Below are positions 40,814-51,975 of a stretch of 64,000 bases of DNA, piece by piece. The notes under the pieces were generated by a model, which saw only the letters and a list, made by a program, of their open reading frames with translations, had not been told where the DNA came from and searched no databases. The stretch covers positions 83,372 to 147,371 of the forward strand of contig QANZ01027742.1 in assembly GCA_003254925.1 (NCBI GenBank). Reading direction: 5' to 3'. Source of the DNA: Chamaecrista fasciculata (taxonomy: Eukaryota; Streptophyta; Magnoliopsida; Fabales; Fabaceae). Position 1 is the first letter of the stretch; each line of letters opens with the position of its first letter. Both the position numbers and the translations under genes were made by a program.

Positions 40814-41412
40814 TGGAAAATGGCTAGCACTTACCTAGTTCACCGGAATGGGCTGCAAGAGCCAAGAGTTGAGCAAGAACCTACAAGAGCTTCACAGGGG
40901 GGCCCTGCGAAGTGTACTCCGACGCTCAAGTTAGTAAGAGAGTGATAAGAGAGTAAGAGAATTTCAGAGTGTAAGAAGTAGCTAACCTTGAACTGCTGAG
41001 ATGGGCTCTATTTATAGAGCAGGGAGGAGAGAGGTGGTCAGCGCGCGGGGCGGACCACATAGCCGGACACGATCTCCACCAGCGGAGATGGTGGAGACCG
41101 AGATTTGCGGAGCAAGGCAATCGTGGGTGATTGCGTGTCACGTCGCTAGGCGGGCGCCAGGAAACTGGAGATCGTGGGTGTGAACGAGACCGTAGCCCAC
41201 GATCTCCCGTAGCGTAGATTGCGGAGCAAGGTAGTCGTGGATGACCACGTGTCATTTGGGGGACGTGCGCCAAGACCCAGGATGGATCACGGCCGCCCCT
41301 AAATGTGCAGAGGGCGCCCGATTGGCTCGAGAGCGCCGCGCAAGGTGTGGGGGGGAGAAGAGGCCCGGTGCGAGGGCCGTTTAGGCGTACGCCTAAATAG
41401 TGAATAAAGACA
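40814..41412 (-). mobile_element. Gypsy-type LTR, probably solo
   Basis: Read on the minus strand it begins TGTCTTTATTCACTATTTAG and ends CCATTTTCCA, so it has TG...CA ends. A promoter box CTATAAATAGAGCCC lies at about 41005-41019. Downstream is TTGAGCGTCGGAGTACACTT, a motif I recall from legume gypsy LTRs. The U3 part is strikingly GC-rich and holds two imperfect copies of a GCGGAGCAAGG-led unit. No 5-bp target duplication, primer-binding site or polypurine tract was found, so it is a solo or truncated LTR. Confidence 0.6.
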
Positions 41413-42725
41413 AAAAAAAAATGACTCAATTTATTGCATGAATTCGTTATGATTACCCTGCACATATACATATATGGGTTTCACGCAAAGAACAGTGCTT
41501 TAATTTCAATTGAATTCACTGCACTGCACCTTCTGTACGCAGCTGAATTTATCTGAAAGGAATTTTAAAAGATATAATACAGATAGTATATATTGAGTTA
41601 TTTGAATTTTGAAACTTTTTACTTTTTTAAGAAAAAAACGGAGGTTGAAGTTGTGAATGTTTTGAGAAACGAAAAGGAAGAATTCCAAAGAAAAGAATAG
41701 AATAGAATAGAAAGGAAGCAACTTTGAAGCGGTTTGGTAACCAAATAACAAATACTAAAAGACGAAATGCATAATCTCATAGTCATTCTTGGCGGTGGGC
41801 TCAGTGCTGTGTTTCCCACATATTAATATGTATATATATATATATAATCTTGTATTGTTTTGTAACTCTAAATTATAACAATAACGTATGATTAAACAAG
41901 TCATTAGAGAAATCAGAAAGGGGAAATTCAAAACTTTTTAGTAAAATTAGGAGGTAATTGGTAGGCAGTTAAAAAGGTAATTTTGAAATTATGAAGTTTG
42001 AATTAAACTAATTAATCTTGAGTTTAGTATGGAGATTAAAAAAATAATCTTCAGATTATTGTATTTCTAAGAATGACTTAATCCTATAAAATTTGGGTTT
42101 TATGAGGTTTGGTACAAACAATTAATACATCATTGATAATAAATTACACACGTAGATGATTCTATTAAAATTGAAATAATGTCACTCAAAATTATGATGG
42201 CTTGTCCTTATTATTTTTGGGGAGTGAATTGTGGGTTATGTTGATGAGAACCATGATGTTGGCTGTGTTGTGGGGTTAGGGTTACAATGTGAGGATGCGT
42301 GAAGGTGTGTGTTTCAAAAGTGGAAGAAATATGTACTATATCGATCAAAAGCAATAGTAAATGATAGTGAAATGGGTAATCATAGCCAAGTCCACAAGGC
42401 TTCATCATGTCACAGAATTAGCTCTAAGACCAAAATACATGCCTGGACGACAATGACATTAATGGCACGTCTGGTATGTATATATACCCAAACATGCAAA
42501 GCAAAAAGAGAAAAAAAAAAAAACAGACTTATTGACCAAAGGTTTCAAGAATATTGGGTTGCTGAATTTAGTGACGGTTTGGTATATATGCAAAGTAGAA
42601 TATTCATAGGTTCATTGGCATTGGAATTTCCATTAAAAACAGCATATGTCTTGGTCCTTTTGGATGATGGTAATCATGGGACCTGGACCTTCAACAGAAA
42701 GTTTAGAAATGAAAGTTTTTCTGAA

Positions 42726-42899
42726 TGAAAAAATGAATATTGATCAATATTATTCAATGAAAAATGAGTACAATGAGTGTTCTATTTATAGAGCATCAAC
42801 AATGTAGAAAATAATAATTAGTTAGATTAAGTCTAACTAATTAATCTAACTAATTCACACTAATATCAGTTAACTAACTAATTATCTGACTTCATAACA
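42726..42899 (-). repeat. LTR-like block, family uncertain
   Basis: On the minus strand it begins TGTTATGAAGTCAG, has GTTAGTTAACT-type repeats, then CTATAAATAGAACACTC followed by TTTTCATTGAATAATATT. The order and motifs resemble the copia LTR at 48470-48660. No target duplication or adjacent primer site was found, so the call is tentative. Confidence 0.35.
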
Positions 42900-43603
42900 A
42901 ACCACAGTTGAAATATTAAACTTACACTAAATTTGTTAGAGATCCAGGTCCCATGATTTGAAGGAATATGAAGTATCCAGAGTATTAGTGTAGATCTAAT
43001 TCGTCACACATTCAGAGAGCAAAGCATTACTGCATTTCCTCACTTCACTTACTATAGTCATTTGTTAGAGATTTTTTTGAACTTAGTTTTCGAGTTATTT
43101 TTTGAGTGATCAAATTTTGAGCTTAATTTTTGTATGATCTACACTTTTGATAATGTGAATTTGTTAGAGCATTTTTCTTGTAATCTCTTAGTTGAAAAGG
43201 ATAATCATATTTTACTTCTTGTATTATTGTGGGTGAGGGAATGAAAATCTTACTTAATTGTTTCTGGTGAGACCTGAAAAACTTTATTATTGATGGTGAG
43301 TGAATGAAAATCATTGTGTAATTGAGGATAATGTTGAAAACATTTAATTTGACTCTCTTCTCATGGATTGATTGATCTAACCTGCTTGTAAAGTTAGATA
43401 AAGTTTAACATTGTCCTTATGATTATATACTATCTATATTAATATCATTAATTCATTGACTACTGGATTCCTAAATTCTTTTGTTAAAAAAATACTTAGG
43501 TTGACTATATTTTCATTGATTGATTGATTGATCTAGTCCACTTGTAACATTGGATAAAGTGTAACATTCTACTTAATTAATCCTTATATCTATTGGAATT
43601 TAT

Positions 43604-43767
43604 CTAACATGTGCCCTTAGGATATATTTTAAGATTTCTTCTTATTGGTTAGTAGAGCATCTTATATCTTGAAATCTATAAAAAATTATTTGCAAGATAA
43701 TTTTTAATGTTTAAAAATTCACTTAACCAATTAAAAGAAACCTTAATATATGCCCGGGACATGTTAG
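43604..43767. repeat. Short MITE with inverted ends
   Basis: The left end is CTAACATGTGCCCTTAGGAT and the reverse-complemented right end is CTAACATGTCCCGGGCATAT. Both are followed by a similar TTTCTTxTxATTGGTTA block. The superfamily is unclear because no target duplication stood out. Confidence 0.55.
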
Positions 43768-44605
43768 AAGACCCTATCTATTAATATCATGAATTCATTA
43801 TCTACTTGATTCCATCGTCATAACCAAGTGTGGGATTTGGTTCTGGACTTATGGCCTCACAAATTGCTCACATATCGATCGCAGCGTAGGGAATTTAAGG
43901 CCCAAGGGAAAAAGTTTTTTGTGTTTTGGGGGTCATGAAGGGAAAAAAGTGAAAGGCAAATTGCAAATGCTATTCAGATATTTTCTTTACATATTTTTGG
44001 TAGTTGGTGGACCACAGTATGGGCCAGTTGTTGCGTTAAAAACTTAAAATGATTAATAGATTATGGACCTTAACACAATAACACACATCAATAAGGTTCA
44101 TAGAAGTTAATTGCCGGTTGCCACATTAGCATTATTTGATAATATGAAAAAAAAAGATGAAAGTATAATTAATCACAAAAAAAAATTTAAGAATATATAT
44201 GAGATTTATTCCATAATTTGTGGACACTGGAAAATGAAAATAAAAAAAATATAAGGATTCAAATTAAGAATGAATATATAATAGAAATTAAATAAATATT
44301 TATATATAAAGATTGAAGCCAAATAATAAAAACAATTGAATAATTGATTTAACATCAAATAATGTTATATTACAATTTACAACTCATCACCTACATCATG
44401 AATTCTTTTGGCCAAAAAACAGCCACATCATGAATTCTATTAACAAATTAAATGGAAAGATAAAAAAAAAAATCCAATTAATATAGTCTATATTAAAGAT
44501 AAACGAGTAATATGGACTCAAATGAAAAAAAATGCTTCACCACAAAAAAATGAAAAAAAATGCTAACAAATGAGAGTTGGAAATCTGATTTTAACGATTT
44601 ATTTT

Positions 44606-44979
44606 GGTCAGAGTATAAATTTAGTTTAATATATTCTGCTTAGTTCTCAATTTGATCTTATATTTTTTTGTTACACTTTTAATTTCATATCTTTGGATTA
44701 GTTCTCAATTTGGTCCTATATCTTTGGGAGAATTAGTCATATATTTTTGAGTCATGTACAAAAATGATTTCATATCTTTTTAAAAGGATTAACTAACGAG
44801 TTGATCTTTTTAAAAAATGAGACCAATTATATAACTTGACCAAAATATATGAGACAAAACATGATATGAGGCTAAACTGAGACCATTTATAAAGATATGA
44901 GATAAAAAATTCAACAAGAAAATACAAGACCAAATTGAAAACTTAACAAAAGATATGAGATCAAATTTACACTTTGAGC
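44606..44979. mobile_element. Foldback MULE-like MITE with 9-bp TSD
   Basis: The 374-bp element has inverted ends GGTCAGAGTATAAATTTAG on the left and, reverse-complemented, GCTCAAAGTGTAAATTTGATC shortened to its first 20 bases in comparison. Arms carry repeated 'tctcaatttgg' units. The 9-bp duplication ATTTATTTT is exact at 44597-44605 and 44980-44988. No coding capacity. It lies about 570 bases upstream of the LysM start codon. Confidence 0.8.
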
Positions 44980-45549
44980 ATTTATTTTCAATCTGAAAAG
45001 GGACGTTGGAGACAAGGACAAACCATCCAGCTAGGCACTTATGTTGCGAACTTCACGATCCAGCGTCTCTCTCGTTTATCGTGTTGCCTCTCTCTCCTCA
45101 CCTTTTGCTACACTACACACACAGTATACAATTACAACACACACACATACTTCTCTCTCTTACTGTGTCTCACTCACTTCATTTTCTTTTTTTGAATTCC
45201 TCCTTTCTCACTCACTCTCTTCTCTCTCCAACTTCCATTTCTGGGTGACAGCCTCCTTCAAACCCTAAAACCTCCCTTCATACATCCCTTCATCAACTTC
45301 TCCAGAATCCCACATTCTTCACTTCAACCTCTGCATCTTCTACTTGTAGACCCTTCCTTTTGTTTCTAGGAATATCCTTCATTTCAAGTAACCCACTAGC
45401 TTCCTTTTTCAGGTCTCAAGCAAACCCACATTTCTGCGTCACTGAAAAGTAGCTTCAGCAATTCGTCTAGCCTCTTCAAAGAATATTCGACGCTCGCTCG
45501 CTCTGTAAAAAGAAAGAAATCTGTTCCTCCTATAACCCACATTCTCACA

Positions 45550-48063
45550 ATGCCGAATCACAAGTCCGTTTCTCAGAGCACTTTCCTATTATTCACACTT
45601 TTGCAGGTCTTCTTGTTAACCAATGTGCCTCTCGTGAGCTGTAAATCTACCATCGAGCCTTGCTCGAACTCCGACTCCTGCAATGCCCTTCTTGGCTACA
45701 CTCTTTACACTGACCTAAAAGTCTCTGAGGTCGCTTCTCTCTTTCAAATCGACCCTATCGCTCTTCTCACTGCTAATTCCATCGACATTTCTTACCCCGA
45801 CGTCGAGCATCACATCCTTCCCTCCCAACTCTTCCTTAAAATCCCCATTTCCTGTTCCTGTGTCGACGGAATCCGTAAATCCGTCTCTACAAAATACAGA
45901 ACTCGCCCCTCTGATTCTCTCTCCTCCATTGCCGACTCAATTTATGGGGGTTTGGTCTCTGCTGATCAGATTAGGGAGGCTAACTCCATAGCCGACCCCA
46001 CTGTTCTTGACGTCGGTCAGAGCCTTGTGGTGCCTCTTCCTTGTACTTGCTTCAATGGCACCGATAACTCCTTGCCGGCGATTTACTTGTCGTACGTTGT
46101 GCAGCCGATTGATTCTTTGGCTGCAATTGCTGCGAGGTATGCAACTACTCTTACTGATTTGATGGATGTCAATGCCATGGGAAGCACAGCTATCACCGAT
46201 GGAGATATCCTTGCTATTCCGATTCCCGGTAAATTATGCTGCCTTTGTGGGTTTTCTTGTTTTGGCTAAAGATTCTAATAAATCATGCAAAATAATACAT
46301 GAACGGCCTTCCACGATCAAGTTAGTCATAATAATAATGAAGAGAATATATTGAAAAGAGAACCTGTGAATCATTTGTGCAGAGAGGCTTGGGGAGGAAT
46401 GTGTTTACCAGAGTTTGTTAGTGGGGTTTGACTGAGTGCCCACATATGAGATAGTTACTAAGATATGACTAAGTTTTCAGATTCATTATATTGTATGGCT
46501 TTTTATGTTTTGAACTTTATGTTTCATTCTACTCGAGTAGGACCAATTTCCTTAGTTCTACTATATGGCTAATTGGCTCTAGTGTTTAGTTTGTTTAATC
46601 TGTTTCTCCTGTTACAGCTTGCGCATCAGATTTTCCCAAAGATGCTGCTGATTATGGTTTGCTTGTCCCTAATGGAAGCTATGCAATTACAGCAAGCCAC
46701 TGCATGCAGTGTAGCTGTGGACCACGAAATCTGAAGTACTAAGCAATTTTTACTTTTTTCTGTTGCCTTCTATTATTTGTTCTTTCTAAGATTTTAGATT
46801 CTTCTCTGTTTCTGTAAGAAAGATCTATATCTATTGCTAACCTTTACCTTTGGGTTTCTCTTTTTTCTCTGCAGTTTGTACTGTATGCCTGCTTCTCTGG
46901 CTGTTTCCTGCTCTAGCATGCAATGTAAAAACAGCAACCTTATGGTTGGGAACCTTACAGCACAGCAGAGTAGTGCTGGCTGCAATGTTACTTCTTGCAG
47001 CTATGATGGTTTTGTCAATGGCACTATAATAACCACGTATGTTTTATCTTATAGACACCTCGGCATTTTTGAGATATTGATATTTAATCTCTTTGGCCTA
47101 GTTTATTTTTTACTTTTGAGCCTGTTTAATTGTTCTTTGGCCACCCTGCAGATTGTCTGCATCTCTTCAGCCGCGATGCCCGGGTAAGAGCGAAGTAGCT
47201 TTTTATATCATATGTTGATGATGAATCTCAGTGCATTCTTGAAATGTAATCCACTCAAGCTTTGGGTTTGAACAATCCCTAAGGAGCTTGGTTGGGTTAA
47301 ACCTAGGAATTACTAGTTGTCCATGGAATATGCTTGATAAGTGAGTTAGAGTGTTGATTGCAAACTGAAAAAGATGGGGAATATTAATATTTTCATAATA
47401 CTCCCACTTAGATCCTTTTCCCCTTCATTCTGATTGATTTTAACTTTATAAGCTGCATTGCTGTTTTGGGTCTCTATATATTATCCGAAGTGTTACATGG
47501 ATAAATTCAATGCCTCTGGGGCCTTACCGTTTTAGTGACAAATACTTGAAAGAAGTAAAGCGAACTTACCATTCATTGAGTGTTTCCAAGGTGCAATTTC
47601 ATCACAACTTAACTCTAAACTAGAGACTAGAGTTTAACTGCAGATACTGAAGTAGGTCAGATTTGATACCACATTGCATTATAATATAGATGGAAGTGAT
47701 GATAGGAAGCTTCCTCTAATGCTGGAACTCCTAACTTTGGCTGTGCCATCTAACTCTATTTTAAATAATTCTGCAGGGCCACAGCTATTTCCGGCGCTTG
47801 TTGCTCCACCTACTACCGTTCCTAAGATTTCTGAATTTGCTCCAGCACCATCACCTCAGTCAGAATTGGGTGGTCCAACAAACCCCAAATCTTCAGTGGT
47901 GCCCTCGACCGGGTCATTGCCCGGATTCACCTCTGCAAACGGTCCCTCTAGCGCGTTGTCTTCTGGTGCTTCTGCTGCAAGCTCCATGATCAACCCATTA
48001 CCCACCTTGACATCAGCTCTTGTGTTAATGTTTGTCAAGTTATTCATCCTTGTAGCATTGTGA
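45550..48063 (+). CDS. GPI-anchored LysM receptor-like protein, LYM1/LYM3 group, 5 exons
   Basis: Plasma-membrane LysM protein; Arabidopsis LYM1/LYM3 and rice LYP4/LYP6 bind peptidoglycan (rice also chitin) and signal with the kinase CERK1. Exons: 45550-46228, 46618-46735, 46875-47036, 47152-47183, 47777-48063, giving 425 residues. A signal peptide ends near residue 31 (hydrophobic FLLFTLLQVFLLTNVPLVSC). CxC pairs at 102-104 and 165-167 bracket LysM 1 (~115-161); LysM 2 spans ~181-226. A Cys-rich part with several N-glycosylation sites follows, then a Pro/Ser-rich stretch and a C-terminal hydrophobic segment (ALVLMFVKLFILVAL) without a tail, as in GPI-anchored proteins, with a Ser/Ala/Gly-rich omega-site region before it. 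It has no kinase domain. It lies next to the same transporter family as in Arabidopsis. Binding specificity is inferred. Confidence 0.94.
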
Positions 48064-48469
48064 TCTCAGTTTTGTGCCCACATGGTGGGTTTTGTTCTGC
48101 ACTGATGCTTTGTTCATCACCATGTGGCATTATTATCTGTTGTAGTTACTACTTGCTACTGTTAATCTGTAATCTAACTAATTGATGTGTGAATCTGGAA
48201 TACCACGTTTCATTGAACATTTGATGAGCTAGGGTTAGTAATTCCATGTACAATCTGTTATCAATCACTTTGAAAATTTGAAAAATTGATGCAACTGCTA
48301 TGCCTTCTTAGGCAGGGGAATACTTTTTCTTGAATCTTCCTTGAACAGTTGTTTCTACTTTTGATGCTACCAGGCTGTTTCATTGATTTTCTGGGTTCTG
48401 CCAAATCATAACCTTTGAGGCTACACAGAAATGCTTGAACAAGTCTCGTGTACTGTGCAAATCTTATAT

Positions 48470-49418
48470 TGTAAATGGAAAATATTATTCACTGATACTG
48501 AAACCTGAAATATTACATAGCTTTATATAACAGCTCAGTACAGGGACTAAAATGTAAAATACAAAAGTATATCAGTAACCAGAACTTAATTAGCTAACTA
48601 ACTAGCTAACTGATCCAGTAACTACCTAACTATTTGTTAACTAACTCAGTAATTTTCACATCCCTTACATCCCCCCTCAAGTTGGACATGTTTGAAGAAA
48701 CACCCAACTTGCCCAAAATGAAAGTAAACTGAGGTTCTGAAAGAGACTTAGTGAAAATATCCGCCAACTGTAACTGAGAAGACACAAACTGGGGTCTTAT
48801 AAAATTCAACTTGTACTGCTGTCGAACTACATGACAATCAATGTCAATGTGTTTGGTTCTTTCATGAAAAACCGGATTAGATATAATGTGTAAAGCAGCT
48901 TTATTATCACAATTGAATGGTATAGGAGTAGGAAAAATAATACCCATATCAGCCAGCAAGTAAGACAGCCACATCAACTCACATACACATGAAGCCATGC
49001 TTCGGTACTCAGCTTCACAAGAGGACCTAGACACAGTAGTCTGCTTCTTTGATTTCCATGAGATCAAAGAACTCCCAAATAAGATGCAATATCCTGTGGT
49101 AGACTTTCTAGTAGTAGGACATGAAGCCCAATCTGAATCACTGAAGGATGTCAATGAAAAATCTGAATCTGTCTTGTAAAACAAACCCATAGCTAGAGTA
49201 CCTTTCAGATATCTAACCACTTGTAAAGCAGCACTCCAATGATCCTCTGTTGGTGCAGCTACATGTTGACTTAATCTCTGAACCGAGTAAGTAATATCTG
49301 GTCTAGTCATGTTCAAGTACAAAAGCCTACCCACCAATCTTCTGTAAGCTTCAGGTTCATTAAAAATAGGAGAATTTTCTGAAAATTTGTGTCCTCTGGG
49401 CATAGGAATAGCTACTGA
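48470..49418 (-). mobile_element. Truncated Ty1/copia retrotransposon 3' end with LTR
   Basis: On the minus strand a frame of about 260 codons (49418 to 48630) covers the end of reverse transcriptase (YRRLVGRLLYLNMTRPDITY) and the copia RNase H domain (WASCPTTRKSTTGYCILFG, CEAEYRSMA, HIDIDCHVVRQQ). A polypurine tract (TTGAGGGGGGATGTAAGGGA) leads into an LTR starting TGTGAAAATT at 48660. TTATATAAAGC is a possible LTR promoter. The LTR end near 48470 is a guess. The 5' part of the element is missing and homology stops exactly at an ambiguous base at 49419. The frame is still open, so the copy is fairly young. Confidence 0.85.
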
Positions 49419-50290
49419 NAATAATAATAATATTTTGTCTCCAAACAATTAACATAAAAGATAAAAAAATAATTAAACTGATTTAATATCTAATAAATAT
49501 ATTAGTCTGCAAAAATTTTAAATATTTCATTTTTTTATAAAAATTATCTTCTTTAAATTAAAGTTAATCTAAAGTTTGTTATATTTTTTAAAAAATGAGT
49601 TTTACATTTATTTTACAAATCAACTTTAATGTAAAATTGTTTATTATAATTCCTATTAGACATTAAATAAGCCTAATTATTTGTAATTATATATTTATAA
49701 ATCAAATTTGATTTTTTGAATTTTGAATGAGAAACTCATAATCTTTGAATAGTTAAATTATTAATTTTCTATATGATATATTTTTTCCTTTTCTTTTGGA
49801 AAATAAATTCTTCTTAAGTTAAGTAACTACATAAATATTCACAAAAAAAAAATACATAAATATATACATTTTTTTTAAAAAAAATAAGTATCTTCCATCC
49901 TTTCAGATAACTTATCAATATTGATTAGCATGTTGAAATATCTAATTAAACATTTTATACACATATTGTATCAGCATTTTTAAATTTTAACCAACTAATT
50001 AAAACGATTCAAATGAAAATCCTTCTTAAACAGCAAATAAAGAAAATTGGGCTCTAAATTTTGAAAGAAAAGAAGAAAATTAAAATCCTTTTAACGATTA
50101 ATTTCATTTAATTTGGTAATTAACTCTCGAACAATCTAAAGAGTCAGATGAGTAGATTTCTTTAAGAATTACAAGTATTTAATTTAAGATAATTCTGATA
50201 TCTATCCATTTCCTCATTACTCATTAGTATTGTAGTTTTAGGATGATTTTTCTATCTTTGATATAATTTGGTCATCCTATATATAAAAAA

Positions 50291-50510
50291 GAAAAACTTA
50301 GATAAGGTTTTTTATATTGTTGCTATAAGGTTCTTTTAATCAGAAGCTTAATTTGCATTCTCTTTCTTCTATGATTGATCATGCAAAAAAGTGTGTTTAA
50401 TATTCTCTATCTACCGTGATTGGTCATGCTTTAAATTTTTGCCACGTGCCAAATGTTAATTGAAAAACCTTATAGCAAACATATAAGAAACTTTACCTAA
50501 GTCTTTTTCA
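50291..50510. repeat. MITE with inverted ends
   Basis: The left end is GAAAAACTTAGATAAGG and the reverse-complemented right end is GAAAAAGACTTAGGTAAAG. Both are followed by 'tatatxxttgctataaggtt'. Flanks are A-rich (ATATAAAAAA and ATAAAAAAA), so the target duplication is unclear. Confidence 0.55.
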
Positions 50511-51426
50511 TAAAAAAAAAACCTTTTCTTTTTTTTTTAATACAAATTCTCCAAAATCTAAAAACTGAATTAATAAAATGAACCCTAGTGGCGGTGTCAT
50601 GAACCCACTACAAATTAATGACTAACAAACTAACGATAGCTTTCAGATATGAAGAGCTTCTGATCGAGATAAGGAAATTTGCTATCTAAGTTAATTAATG
50701 ACTTTTTTTCAGGAAAAAAAAAAGTTAATTAATGACTTTTTTAGTTATATATCTTATTTTGGTCCTCCACTTGTTTGTTTTGATTTCTTATAATTTATTT
50801 TGTTATCAATTTTAATCACTTTAATCATTTATATAAGTTTTAATAAAATTCATGATTTTATAACAATAATTAAATATACAATATTATTAATTAATAATAA
50901 AATATGTCAATTACCTCCAAATGCATATTGTATTATTAAAATTAGTCATTTCAAGTAACTTATTCTTTTTCTAGTTTTAAATTCTACATAAAATTTATTT
51001 ATTTTTATTTTTAAATTTATTTGTTAATATAAAAATAAAATGTACTTATGTGTTAGTTAAAAACTTAAAATATTTTATTCAACTGAGGATAATAAATTAA
51101 AAATTTAGTTGAATATTAAATATAAAAACTGATATTCATAATAGAAAAATTATGAGAGATTAAATTGAGAAAAAAAAATTATAAATAACTAAATTAAGAA
51201 AATACTAATATGAATTATTAAAATAGGGTTATAGACTTATACTAATTTTTTTATTTATACTTTTTTATACGTAAAAATAAAATAAAATATCATCAACTGA
51301 AAATTCCCCTGAATTTGCGGAGGTATATATAAAAAATTCCATGAAACATTAAGATTTGTCTCCATATATAATAAGCACAAACTCAAAGCTAGATAGGTCT
51401 CATACAAATATTCATATGATCCAATT

Positions 51427-51789
51427 ATACTGTTGTTATTACATTATTAGAATTGCATTAATTAAAATATGAACATCAATCTTGATGGATGATGGTAAAT
51501 AGAAGGTGAGCCTATGAATTCAAATTCCATCATTCAAAAGTTGATAAACATAGTAATGCTTCCACTTCTTGACGTTTCTCTTCGAAATCTAATCTAATTA
51601 TTATTGATCATACTGTTGTTATTACATAATTAGAATTGCATTAATTAAAATATGAACATCAATCTTGATGGATGATGTTAAATAGAAGGTGAGCCTATGA
51701 ATTCAAATTCCATCATTCAAAAGTTGATAAACATAGTAATGCTTCCACTTCTTGACGTTTCTCTTCGAAATCTAATCTAATTATTATTG
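51427..51789. repeat. 183-bp tandem duplication, two near-identical copies
   Basis: The sequence from 51427 to 51606 recurs at 51610-51789 with only a few differences by eye (for example ATTATTAG against ATAATTAG, and GATGGTAAAT against GATGTTAAAT). Neither copy has coding potential. High identity implies a recent duplication. Confidence 0.9.
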
Positions 51790-51975
51790 TATTTGTATGG
51801 TAGCTAGCTTTCCAATTTGGTCACGCATTAGAATTGTGACAAAGGCTTCACGAGAAAAAATAGAAGGGTTTGCTTGGCCATAAGCTACTACTTCCAAATT
51901 GCTTACTTGTAAATTTTGTCTTCTCCCTAAACATATATAAAATCCTTATCCCCACTCACATCACACCGTACAATG

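Larger units (their letters stand above)
39316..45549. other. Intergenic spacer with LTR and MITEs
   Basis: Upstream region of the USP-like gene (39316-39700), a long AT-rich stretch, a GC-rich gypsy-type LTR (40814-41412), an LTR-like block (42726-42899), a small MITE (43604-43767), a foldback MULE (44606-44979), and the CT-rich 5' UTR of the LysM gene (about 45050-45549). 43130-43600 holds two degenerate copies of a TTGATTGATTGATCTA-containing unit. No gene is supported; open frames of 139 and 181 codons were rejected. Confidence 0.6.

Noticed and set aside
40926..41471. 181-codon minus-strand open frame
   Set aside because: It lies in the GC-rich LTR, where stops are rare by composition, and shows no known protein family.
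42309..42728. 139-codon plus-strand open frame
   Set aside because: No domain, mixed composition, and it runs into an LTR-like block; likely chance.
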